From the NCBI RefSeq assembly GCF_013387465.1, contig NZ_VYGV01000028.1, positions 248,001 through 312,000 on the forward strand: 64,000 nucleotides of DNA, read 5' to 3'. The stretch is from Hydrogenophaga aromaticivorans (GTDB lineage: Bacteria > Pseudomonadota > Gammaproteobacteria > Burkholderiales > Burkholderiaceae_C). The notes below the pieces were generated by a model. The model saw nothing but the letters and a program-made list of their open reading frames with translations. It did no database searches and was not told where the DNA came from. The position numbers were made by a program, and so were the translations under genes. Positions within the stretch are counted from its first letter, which is position 1, and each line of letters opens with the position of its first letter. Positions 54,555 through 63,853 of this stretch are shown here, one piece after another.

Positions 54555-55423
54555 TCAGTGCTTGCGGGTCATGGGGCTGAACAGACCCTGCGGGCGCACG
54601 AGCAGGACCACGAAGAAGGTGAGGTGCCCGAAGAAGGCGCCCAGGCCGGGGTTGATCTGGGACCCGAGCACCTGGGCCAGTCCGATCAGCAGGCCACCGA
54701 AGAAGCTGCCCCACAGGCTGCCCAGTCCGCCCAGCACCACGGCCTCGAAGGCGAACAGCAGGCGTTCCGGACCGGCCATGGGCGCGAACGGGGTGCGCAT
54801 GCCGTAGAGCACCGCGGCCAGTCCGGTGACCACCATCACGAAGCCCGCCATCAGCGCAAAGAAGCGCTTGTCGTCCACGCCCACCAGCCGCGCGGTGGGT
54901 GCGTCGTCGGACACGGCGCGCGCCTGGCGGCCCCAGTGGGTATGGGCCACCAGCAGGTGGGTGCCGGCGTACATCAGCACACTGACGGCGGCGATCAGCA
55001 GCGGGAACACGCCCACCGACACGCCGCCCAGATTCAGCCCCTGCAGGGTCAGGTCGCGGGACGGCAGGCTGCGCGTGTCGGCGCTGAACACCTCCTGCAG
55101 CAGGTTCTGGATCACCACCGACAGACCGAAGGTCACCAGCAGCGGGGACAGCTCGTGCGCGCCCACCACGCGGTTGAGCAGCGTGGTCTGCAGCAGCCAG
55201 CCGATGCAGAACATGGCGGGCAGCACCAGCGCCAGACTGGCCAGGGCGGACCAGCCGGTGGTGGACATCACCACCATGGCCAGGTAGGCACCGAGCACGA
55301 TCAGATCGCCGTGGGCCAGGTTGATCATCTTCATCACGCCCAGGCTCAGGCTCAGCCCCAGCGCGAACATGGCGTAGAGCGAGCCCAGCAGGATGCCGTT
55401 GAGCAGGACTTCCATCAGGGTGT

Positions 55424-55427
<4 letters not shown>
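54555..55427 (-). CDS. Branched-chain amino acid-type ABC transporter permease (LivH family)
   Basis: 290 residues. N-terminus MNTLMEVLLNGILLGSLYAM, then GVMKMINLAHGDLIVLGAYL, both diagnostic of LivH, and the C-terminal GGLGSLWGSFFGGLLIGL. Its ATG overlaps the stop of the LivF-like ATPase (ATGA). Forms the channel with the LivM-like protein. Confidence 0.93.
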
Positions 55428-56111
<684 letters not shown>

Positions 56112-56125
<14 letters not shown>

Positions 56126-56867
56126 GTTCCACCTCCGCTTCCATTTCCAGCTCGGAGCCCAGGTAGGTTTCGCGCACCAGCCGGCTGGCAATCACCTCGG
56201 CGGGCGGGCCGTCGGCCAGCAGCGAGCCGTCGGTCAGCACCACCAGGCGGAGGGCCACCTTCACCAGCGCGTGGACGAGGTGCTCGATCCACAGCACGGT
56301 CACACCCTGGGCGTGGATCTCGCTGACCAGTTCGAGCAGTTCGTGCACCTCGGCATCGGTCAGGCCGCCGCCCACTTCGTCGAGCAGCAGCAGTCGGGGC
56401 GAAGTGGCCAGGGCCCGAGCGACTTCCAGCCGCTTGCGCTGCAGCAGCGTCAGGCTTCCGGCCGTCTGGTTGCCTTGTGCCGACAGGCCGCAGCGGCGCA
56501 GGGCATCGCAGGCAGCTTCAGCAGCCGGTTCAGAGTCCAGGCCGGCGCCGTAGGTCGCGGCCACCAGCGCGTTCTCGTAGACGCTCAGTCCGGCAAAGGG
56601 CTGTGGAATCTGGAAGGTGCGGCCGATGCCTGCGCGGCAGCGCTCGTCGGCGCTCAGCGCGGTGATGTCGTGCCCCTGCAGCTGGATGGTCCCGCTGTCG
56701 CAGCGCAGGTGGCCGGCGATGAGGCCGAATGCGGTCGTCTTGCCGGCGCCGTTGGGACCGATGACGCCGACGAACTCGCCATCGGCGACCGTCAGGTCCA
56801 AGCCACGGATCACGGGTGTCCGGCCATAGGCCTTGTGCACACCGCTCAGTGTGAGAAGGGAGGTCAT
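56112..56867 (-). CDS. ABC transporter ATP-binding protein (LivG family)
   Basis: 251 residues: Walker A GPNGAGKTTAFG, LivG-specific GIGRTFQIPQPF, a degenerate signature LTLLQRKRLEVARAL (the usual LSxGxQ Gly is missing, reading LTLLQRK), Walker B LLLLDEVGGGL and the switch region WIEHLVHAL. Start at 56867 by homology. ATPase partner of the LivF-like protein. Confidence 0.9.
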
Positions 56868-56917
56868 GTGCCCTCCGGAAGCGGGACCGTTCCCGTGCGC
56901 CGCGCGCTGCATGGCCT

Positions 56918-58204
56918 TCAAGCCCCCAGCAGCACGAACTTGCGCTGCACCGGGATCTCGGGCGCGGTGCCGTTGTGCGTGACGACGATGTCGAGCTTGC
57001 CCTTCTCGTCGACGATCCATTGCCCGCCGACGACACGCATCTTCGACACGTTCTTGATGCCGCTGCCCGCGAAGTCCAGGCGACCGATCACCGTGTCCTG
57101 CTTCAGGCTGCGGATGGCATCGGCCACCTTCTGCGGATTCTTCGGGTCACCGCTGGCCTTGAGCGCCGCGATGCCGGCTTCCACCAGGGCATGCATCACG
57201 CCGATGGGCTGGGTCCACTCTTTCTGTGTCGCGGCGGTGTAGGCATCGGCCAACTGGCGCGCGGTCTGACCGGTCAGGCTGCTCTTGAACGGGTAGGCCG
57301 GCGACCACCAGATCTCGGTGGACATGCCATGCGCGCTCTTGCCCAGCGCTTGCACGCCGCCCGGGAAGAGCAGGGCCTTGGCGATGGTCATCACCTTGGG
57401 TTTGAAGCCCATCTGAGCGCTCTGCTTGACGAAGCTCGCCCATTCGGGCGGAGCGAACAGGCCGGTGACGATCTCGGCACCTTCTTTCTTGAACGCCTGG
57501 ATCTGCGCCGAGAAGTCGTTGCTGCCGGGCGCAAACTTGCCGATGTCCGCGATCTTGTAGCCGGCCTTGGCGAACATCGCCGGCATGCCCATCTTCAGGT
57601 CGCCCATGGCGTTGCCTGGCAGCGTGTTCTCGAAGGCCGAGCCGATCACCTTGGGCAGCTTGAGTTCCTTCCAGATGTCCAGGTACACGTTGGCGATGTC
57701 GTCGATGCCCCAGAAGAAGTGGAATACGTTCTTGAAGCCCTTGGCCGGGTCGCCCTTCATGGGGAACATCCAGGCCTGCCACGGGCTCATGGTGGTGATG
57801 CAGGGCACGCCGTTGATCTCGCACTGCTGGGCAATGCCTGGGCCGATGGTGGCCTGACCCAGCATCAGGTCCACCGCGTCCTTGTTGATCAGCTCGGCGG
57901 CCAGGTTGGACTGGCGGTCGGGGTTGCTCTGGTCATCCTTGGCGATGAACTCGACGCGGTACTTCTTGCCGCCGATGTTCAGGCCGCCGGCCAGTGCCTT
58001 GGCCGCGTTGTCCAGGATGAAGCTGTCGGCTTCGGCGAAGGGCGCGAACGGGCCGGTGCGGTGCGTCAGGTAGCCGATCTTGATCACGTCGGCGGCGGCG
58101 AACGCGTGGGGCGCGGCGACGCTGGCGGCTGCGAGCGCGGTGCCTTGGACCAGGAACTGACGGCGGGTGCTGTGACCGGTGGAGGTGGACTGCTCGTCTT
58201 GCAT
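56918..58204 (-). CDS. ABC transporter substrate-binding protein (type 1 periplasmic, Leu/Ile/Val-binding family)
   Basis: 428 residues, first gene of the eight-gene aldoxime/nitrilase operon. The N-terminus has a Tat-like signal (STRRQFLVQGTALAAASV, cleavage after AFA). The mature protein follows the LivJ/AmiC fold (IKIGYLTHRTGPFAPFAEAD, NPDRQSNLAAELINKDAVDLMLG). Its ligand is unknown. The ATG at 58204 was chosen over a longer in-frame start at 58312 because it precedes the twin-arginine signal directly. Confidence 0.9.
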   Translation of the reverse strand: MQDEQSTSTGHSTRRQFLVQGTALAAASVAAPHAFAAADVIKIGYLTHRTGPFAPFAEADSFILDNAAKALAGGLNIGGKKYRVEFIAKDDQSNPDRQSNLAAELINKDAVDLMLGQATIGPGIAQQCEINGVPCITTMSPWQAWMFPMKGDPAKGFKNVFHFFWGIDDIANVYLDIWKELKLPKVIGSAFENTLPGNAMGDLKMGMPAMFAKAGYKIADIGKFAPGSNDFSAQIQAFKKEGAEIVTGLFAPPEWASFVKQSAQMGFKPKVMTIAKALLFPGGVQALGKSAHGMSTEIWWSPAYPFKSSLTGQTARQLADAYTAATQKEWTQPIGVMHALVEAGIAALKASGDPKNPQKVADAIRSLKQDTVIGRLDFAGSGIKNVSKMRVVGGQWIVDEKGKLDIVVTHNGTAPEIPVQRKFVLLGA

Positions 58205-58523
58205 GGGGTGCCTCGTGGAGGTGGGTTGGAAGGAGTGAGTTGGAACGAGGCTTGAGCGTAGGTGTGACGACAGCTTTGGGCTTGCACGAGTGCTGCGCAG
58301 CGCTTGGTTCAATCCGACTGGCGCCCCGGTGCTGTGGCACTTGAGGACGCCACTTGTCCGGATCCGTCCTGGTTATTGCCTGGGTGCTGCCGTGCTTGTG
58401 ATGGATCAGATGCCTGGTGGCCCTGCTGAGGGTTGAACCCGATGCTGCTCAACAGGCCGAAGGCGTAACGTGCCCGTCAGGTGTGGGTCTTGCTAACCAG
58501 GTCCGCACGCAAAGGAACACACC
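58205..58523. other. Divergent control region between the importer/nitrilase operon and the AraC gene
   Basis: 319 bases without a gene. Visible are a 16-bp near-palindrome AGTGCTGCGCAGCGCT (58289-58304, one mismatched pair), two direct CACTTG words 13 bases apart (58338-58343 and 58351-58356), the palindrome CGGATCCG (58359-58366), and an AAGGA ribosome-binding site for the AraC gene (58513-58517). No strong sigma-70 promoter stands out, as expected for an activator-dependent operon. Confidence 0.45.
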
Positions 58524-59549
58524 ATGGAAAACCTGGCTCCATCTACGCAAAGCCATCCGACGGGACATGTCTGCACGCTGCGCAATCGCATGGCCACGGG
58601 CGAAGTGCCCGAGAACCAGCGGTTCGAGTACTGGCTGGACATGATCTGCTCCATCTATGTGCAGCTGGAGTGCGACCAGCCCCAGGAAAGTGCGCTGTTC
58701 GGCGAGATCGAGTTCTCCCGGATCGGCGGTCTGGATCTGACCGAGCTGCGCGCCAATGTGCCACGGGTGCGGCGCACGCCGCTGCATGTGTCGCGTTCGG
58801 GCGAGGACTATTGCCTGGTGCAGTTGCAGCAGGCCGGCAAAGGCGTGGTGTGTCAGGACGGGCGGATCGCCGTGGTCAGCCCGGGCGACTTTGTGCTCTA
58901 CGACTGCACCCGGCCTTACGAACTGATGTTCGACGACGAGGAGCACCACGTCATGGTGTTGAGGCTGCCACGCTCGCACCTGGAGCAGCATGTGACGGGG
59001 CTGGAGGAACTCACCGCAACCACGGTGTCGGGTGACGGCGCCGCCGGGCACCTCCTGCTCTCCATGGTGAGCACCTTGCGCAAACAGGCCGACCGCCTGC
59101 ACCCCGCGTCTGCGCAAGGTGTGTCAGATGCCATCACCCAGATGATCGCGGCGGGCCTGCGCAGCCTGCCGCAGGCCAACTCGCGTCGTCCATCGAGCCT
59201 GCACGCCTACCACCTCACCCGCATCAAGGCCTACGTCAAGGAGCGGCTGCGCGACCCCGGGCTGTCCGTCGCGAGCGTGGCCCAGGCGGCCGGTCTGTCG
59301 CCCGATCACTTGGCGCGCCTGTTCCGGGGCGAGCCCTTGCCCCTGTCGCGGCTGATCTGGCAGTGGCGGCTGGAAGCCTGCCACCGCGACCTCGTCGACC
59401 CGCGGCTGGCCAGCCGCAGCGTCAGCGACATCGCGTTTTCCTGGGGCTTCAACGAAGCCGCCCATTTCAGTCGCTCCTTCAAGGAGCAGTACGGCCTCAC
59501 CCCACGCGAGTGGCGGCAGCAGGCCGTGACGGTTCAGAACCCGGCCTGA
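58524..59549 (+). CDS. AraC/XylS family regulator, likely activator of the aldoxime/nitrilase operon
   Basis: 341 residues. The N-terminal half is an AraC-binding-like cupin sensor (VSPGDFVLYDCTRPYELMF). The C-terminal half holds two HTH motifs (LSVASVAQAAGLSPDHLARL and SVSDIAFSWGFNEAAHFSR) followed by the conserved F...YGLTPREWR. It is divergent from the importer operon. Nitrilase and aldoxime dehydratase genes in other bacteria are activated by AraC-type proteins (for example NitR), which supports the same role here. Confidence 0.88.
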   Translation: MENLAPSTQSHPTGHVCTLRNRMATGEVPENQRFEYWLDMICSIYVQLECDQPQESALFGEIEFSRIGGLDLTELRANVPRVRRTPLHVSRSGEDYCLVQLQQAGKGVVCQDGRIAVVSPGDFVLYDCTRPYELMFDDEEHHVMVLRLPRSHLEQHVTGLEELTATTVSGDGAAGHLLLSMVSTLRKQADRLHPASAQGVSDAITQMIAAGLRSLPQANSRRPSSLHAYHLTRIKAYVKERLRDPGLSVASVAQAAGLSPDHLARLFRGEPLPLSRLIWQWRLEACHRDLVDPRLASRSVSDIAFSWGFNEAAHFSRSFKEQYGLTPREWRQQAVTVQNPA

Positions 59550-59686
59550 GGGCGTCCGGCTTTCCTTGTCCAGCGACCATCGGTCGTCGCCTCAGTGTGC
59601 GCTGCTGTGTCTGTGGTAGCCCGCACACGGGGCGTCATCAGTATTAGGTTTATGGATATGACTTAGTCGTTCTATCCTATTGTCAG

Positions 59687-60676
59687 ATGACGTTGCCCCG
59701 TCGAGACTGGCGCACCTTTCACGGAGCCGACCATGCCCAGTCCCGACAACCGCCCATCGCAGCCGCTCGAATTTCCTTGTGCCGCGCTGCACGCCGTGGA
59801 CACGGCTTGCAGCGGCCCGTTCCGGCCGTGTGCCAGGGGTCGACAGTGAGCGAGGCCACGGTGCATCGCTGCCTGGCGCCGGTGAGCGAGTCGGTCCGCT
59901 GGACCCCTGACCAGCTGTCAGCGGCGCATTCTCTGCCGCTGGGCCGTGTGCTCGAACTCCTCGCCGCCACGGAGGAACACCAGGCGGTCGAGCGCATGCT
60001 GGGTTTGCTGTGCTCCACGATCGATGCCGGCCCGTCCCTGGCCATCGAATACGTGCTGCACGGCGGTGTGCTGAAAGTACGGCAGGTCGTCGCGCCAGCG
60101 TTTGGCCGCCTGTCGGCGGGCGAGATCGGGCAAGGGGTGACCGACTCCATCACCGATCCTGCGCATGGATACCTGGTGGCGCTGGCCAGAGGGGTCTCTG
60201 ACGATGCCATTTTCGGTCTTCGCAGCGCCGTCGAACCGCCGGCCCGCTGGCTGGGCCACTTCCCCCGCGGGAGCGGCTTGTGCGAGCGAATCAGTGTGCT
60301 GTACACACTCGCGCAGAACACGGCGTGGGCCATGCACTTTTTCTCCTCCACGCCGGAAGACGGGTTTTTTTCGGACGCCCTCCGGGCTCTGCTGCCTTGC
60401 GGGCTGCTGGTGCGCGAGGCGCACCGGATCGTCAGCCCCGCCGAATTGGGCGCCGGGGAACGTGTGGACTCGGCGGAGGTGCGTCTCAGTGTTCGTGCCG
60501 CATCGTTGTCCGGGCGTGAACGTCAGATCTGCGCTCGCATCGCCGATGGCCAGAGAGCGACATTCATTGCCGCCGAGCTGGGCATCGCCGCCTCGACGGT
60601 CGCCACACTGCGCAAGCGGGCCTATGCCAAGCTGGGCATCCATGACCGGCTGGACCTGCGCCACCTGGCGGCCTGA
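59687..60676 (+). CDS. LuxR C-terminal HTH regulator 1
   Basis: Up to 329 residues. The C-terminal end is a LuxR HTH (LSGRERQICARIADGQRATF, IAAELGIAASTVATLRKRAY, AKLGIHDRLDLRHLA); the middle is an unrecognised sensor-like domain (from about LPLGRVLELLAATEEHQAVE). The N-terminal 50 residues from the ATG at 59687 have no domain character, and a GTG at 59846 (VSEATVHRC) is a plausible true start. The 137 bases before 59687 hold an AT-rich patch (59640-59685), probably the promoter. It is 9 bases before a second LuxR gene. Confidence 0.75.
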   Translation: MTLPRRDWRTFHGADHAQSRQPPIAAARISLCRAARRGHGLQRPVPAVCQGSTVSEATVHRCLAPVSESVRWTPDQLSAAHSLPLGRVLELLAATEEHQAVERMLGLLCSTIDAGPSLAIEYVLHGGVLKVRQVVAPAFGRLSAGEIGQGVTDSITDPAHGYLVALARGVSDDAIFGLRSAVEPPARWLGHFPRGSGLCERISVLYTLAQNTAWAMHFFSSTPEDGFFSDALRALLPCGLLVREAHRIVSPAELGAGERVDSAEVRLSVRAASLSGRERQICARIADGQRATFIAAELGIAASTVATLRKRAYAKLGIHDRLDLRHLAA

Positions 60677-60685
60677 AGCACGGTG

Positions 60686-61432
60686 ATGACGAGTTCCTGG
60701 CAACTGGGCACGGTGCCGCTGGACATCGAGGTGCCCACAGGCGCCACACTGCGCCTGCTGGCCACGCTGCGCCGGCGCCAGCTGGCGGTCGGGCTGTTCG
60801 ACTGGCTGTCCGGCCGGGCCATGCTGCGCCGGCTGGCCATCATGGAGCACCGCCCGGGCATCTCCCGGCTGATCGATCGCGCGGGCGTTGCTGAGGATGT
60901 GGCACCCGGCGGCACCCGGGGCTGGCCCCTGGGGTGCGAGGGCTCGCGGTGGTCCGTGATCGACCGCCCTCTGGTGCAGTGGCTTCACGGCCGTGGCGCG
61001 GCCGACTGTCGTGTGGCCATCGCCCACGACGGTGACGAGGCCTGCCTCCTGGTGGCCGGCGAAGCCTCGGCGGTGTATGCCATTCATGCGTCGCGGGCGC
61101 CGGGCCTGGGGGGCTTCCCGGACGACGAGCTCCGGCGCTGGGCCAAGGCGGCCATGTTGCTCAGGCAGGTGATCTGCCAGCACCCCTACACGCGGCCTTC
61201 GGCGACGGTGTCCGAACGTGTGCAGCGCGCCGAGACGCTCCTGCGGGCGCGGGCAACGAGGCTGTCCGGTCGCGAGCAGCAGGTGGCTGCGCGCATTGCC
61301 TGCGGCATCACCAACGACGGCATCGCTGCCGATCTGGGCATCTCGCCAGCGACGGTGCTCACGCTGCGCCGGCGGGCCTACGCCAAGCTGGGCATCAGGA
61401 ACTGCATCGAGCTGTCCTGGCTCGCCGACTGA
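60686..61432 (+). CDS. LuxR C-terminal HTH regulator 2
   Basis: 248 residues with a C-terminal HTH very like that of the preceding gene (LSGREQQVAARIACGITNDG, IAADLGISPATVLTLRRRAY, AKLGIRNCIELSWLAD). The N-terminal sensor-like region is shorter and not recognisably related to its neighbour's. ATG 60686 (GTG 60683 is adjacent). The pair is co-oriented with the GH3 gene, which begins 135 bases on, and may act as a regulatory pair for it. Confidence 0.78.
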   Translation: MTSSWQLGTVPLDIEVPTGATLRLLATLRRRQLAVGLFDWLSGRAMLRRLAIMEHRPGISRLIDRAGVAEDVAPGGTRGWPLGCEGSRWSVIDRPLVQWLHGRGAADCRVAIAHDGDEACLLVAGEASAVYAIHASRAPGLGGFPDDELRRWAKAAMLLRQVICQHPYTRPSATVSERVQRAETLLRARATRLSGREQQVAARIACGITNDGIAADLGISPATVLTLRRRAYAKLGIRNCIELSWLAD

Positions 61433-61454
61433 ACGCGCACCGCGCCTTCGTCTC

Positions 61455-61476
61455 TCCCTGTGCTAACCCGGAGGGA
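61455..61476 (+). promoter_or_regulatory. Candidate operator A before the GH3 gene
   Basis: TCCCT - N12 - AGGGA with the core GTGCTAA after the left arm and ACAT following the right arm. The same layout with covarying arms occurs at 63881-63902. It lies 91 bases before the GH3 ATG and 22 bases after the second LuxR gene. The rest of this 135-base gap holds only the GAAGGAG ribosome-binding site (from 61556). Confidence 0.5.
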
Positions 61477-61567
61477 CATCCTCTCGCGCGGGCGGCCTCT
61501 ACAGTGCCACGGCCCGCATGGGCACGGCCCATGCACCCACCCAACGACATCATATGAAGGAGTCCGA

Positions 61568-63853
61568 ATGGATTCAGGATCGGAACCCTCAGGCGCGGTG
61601 CGCCCTTCCACCGAGGCCGCAGACAGCGGTCTGTCTCTGCGCCAGAAGGCGTCGCTGACCACCGGGGCCAACTACTGGCTCACGCAGGCGGCGCCGTCCA
61701 TCGGCCTGCCCGCCATGCGGCTGTCCGACGGCCCTCACGGCCTGCGCCTGCAGGACGATGCGAATCCCGACCACCTCGGCATCGGTGCGAGCATTCCGGC
61801 CACCTGCTTTCCGCCGGCCGTCACCCTGGCCTCGTCCTGGGACCCTGAGCTGATCGAGCGGGTGGGGGCAGCGCTGGCGCGCGAGGCGCGGGCAAGGGGC
61901 GTGCAGGTGATTCTCGGACCTGGCCTGAACATCAAGCGCACACCCCTGTGCGGGCGCAACTTCGAGTACTTCTCCGAGGACCCCTTGCTCAGCGGGCTCT
62001 GTGCCGTGGCACAGGTCCGTGGCATCCAGAGCCAGGGTGTGGGCGCCTGCGTGAAGCACTTCGCCGCCAACAACCAGGAGGTCGACCGCCACCGGATCAG
62101 CGCCGATGTGGACGAGCGTCCCTTGTGGGAGATCTACCTGCGCGGATTCCAGATGGTCGTGAAGCAGGCCTCGCCCTGGATGGTGATGACCTCCTACAAC
62201 CGCCTCAACGGTGTCTACACCGACGAGAGCCACTGGCTGCTCAGCGACGTGCTCAAGGGCGAATGGGGCTACGACGGTGTGGTGGTGTCCGACTGGGGGG
62301 CGGTCTACAACCCGGTGGCAGCCGTGCGGGCCGGGCTGGACCTGCGCATGCCGGGGGTGCCCGAGGTCGACACGGTCCACCAGGCCGCTTTGCAGGGAGA
62401 CATTCCCGAGGCGCGCCTGGACGATGTCGTCCATCGCCTTCAACGCCTGGCCGGGCGGGTTGCCTTTGACGACGGCGACGAGGTGGACATGGCCGCACAA
62501 CATGCCCTGGCTCGACACGCGGCGGCGACCTCGGCGGTGCTGCTCAAGAACGAGCACGAGGCCCTGCCGCTGCAACCTTCAGACACTGGGACGCTGGCCG
62601 TCATCGGCGAGCTCGCCCGTTCGCCGCGCTACCAGGGCGCGGGCAGCTCGCGCGTCAATGCCCATCGGCTGGTCCATGCGCTGGATGCGTTGCGCGAGCG
62701 CCTGGGTGCATCCACCGACGTGGCCTTTGCTCCCGGCTATCGCCTGGATTCGAATGAACCGCAGGCGGACCTCGTGGCGGAGGCTCTCCAGCTCGCAGGC
62801 CGGGCCGGCACGGTGCTGCTCTTTCTGGGCCTGCCCGATGCCGCAGAGGCGGAAGGCCGCGACCGGCGACACATCGACCTGCCGCACAACCAGATCCATC
62901 TGATCGAGGCCCTGGCCGGTGTGGCACCGAACCTCGTCGTCGCGTTGAGCCATGGCGCCGTGGTGACGACGGCACCGTGGCGCCACCACGCGAACGCCAT
63001 TGTCGAGTTCTGGCTGACGGGCCAGGCGCACGGCGACGCGGTGGCCGATGTGCTGCTGGGCGATGTCAATCCTTCCGGCCGGCTGGCCGAGACCATACCG
63101 TGCCGTCTGCAGGACACCCCGGCCTATCTGGACTACCCCGGCGAGAACGGCCACGTCCGCTATGGCGAGGGCCTGTATGTCGGCTACCGCCACTACGACG
63201 CGCGGGACATGGCGGTGGACTTCCCGTTTGGCCACGGCCTGTCGTACACACGGTTCGACTACGCGGATCTGGGCGTTCAACCCCATCCTGCGGGCCACGA
63301 ACTGGCGCTCACCGTGCAGGTGTCGGTCACGAACACCGGCGCGCGCAGGGGCGGCGAGGTCGTGCAGGTCTACATCCAGGACCGCTCGGGTCTGGCGGTG
63401 TGTCCGCCCCAGGAATTGCGCGGTTTTGCCAAGGTGGATCTGGCCCCGGGACAGACTACCCGGGTCGAGATCGACATCCCGCATGAGCGCATGTGCTACC
63501 GCCTGCCAGGCCTGGGCTGGAGGTTCCACGGGGGTGAGGTCGAGGTGCGTGTGGGGGCGTCGTCGCGCGACATCCGGCTGACACAGACCGTCGAACTGGA
63601 GCGCACGCCGGTCGAGCGACCGCTCACCGGCTGGTCCACGATGGAAGAGTGGGTGGCCCACCCGGTGCTCGGGCTCCGGCTGCAGGCGCTGTTCGAGCAG
63701 CGCGGCGGCGCGCGCGGACGGGCCGGGCAACTGCTGAGCGATCCGGTGGGGCGCCAGTCGATCCTGGCCGTCCCCTTGCTGGGACTGGCCCAGTTCCCCG
63801 GCTTCCCGCTCGACGAACGCGACGTGCAGTCGCTGCTCGGCGGCGAGGCCTGA
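61568..63853 (+). CDS. Glycoside hydrolase family 3 beta-glucosidase, cytoplasmic
   Basis: 761 residues without a signal peptide. Domains: (beta/alpha)8 barrel (about 20-310) with KHFAANNQE and the nucleophile Asp242 in GVVVSDWGAV; alpha/beta sandwich (about 340-580) with an EAEGRDR motif (Glu427/Glu429), the acid/base candidate as in bacterial BglB enzymes; and a fibronectin-III-like domain (about 620-690). Hydrolyses beta-glucosides or similar glycosides taken up intact. GAAGGAG lies before the ATG. The last 60 residues are a tail beyond the usual family end. Confidence 0.9.
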   Translation: MDSGSEPSGAVRPSTEAADSGLSLRQKASLTTGANYWLTQAAPSIGLPAMRLSDGPHGLRLQDDANPDHLGIGASIPATCFPPAVTLASSWDPELIERVGAALAREARARGVQVILGPGLNIKRTPLCGRNFEYFSEDPLLSGLCAVAQVRGIQSQGVGACVKHFAANNQEVDRHRISADVDERPLWEIYLRGFQMVVKQASPWMVMTSYNRLNGVYTDESHWLLSDVLKGEWGYDGVVVSDWGAVYNPVAAVRAGLDLRMPGVPEVDTVHQAALQGDIPEARLDDVVHRLQRLAGRVAFDDGDEVDMAAQHALARHAAATSAVLLKNEHEALPLQPSDTGTLAVIGELARSPRYQGAGSSRVNAHRLVHALDALRERLGASTDVAFAPGYRLDSNEPQADLVAEALQLAGRAGTVLLFLGLPDAAEAEGRDRRHIDLPHNQIHLIEALAGVAPNLVVALSHGAVVTTAPWRHHANAIVEFWLTGQAHGDAVADVLLGDVNPSGRLAETIPCRLQDTPAYLDYPGENGHVRYGEGLYVGYRHYDARDMAVDFPFGHGLSYTRFDYADLGVQPHPAGHELALTVQVSVTNTGARRGGEVVQVYIQDRSGLAVCPPQELRGFAKVDLAPGQTTRVEIDIPHERMCYRLPGLGWRFHGGEVEVRVGASSRDIRLTQTVELERTPVERPLTGWSTMEEWVAHPVLGLRLQALFEQRGGARGRAGQLLSDPVGRQSILAVPLLGLAQFPGFPLDERDVQSLLGGEA

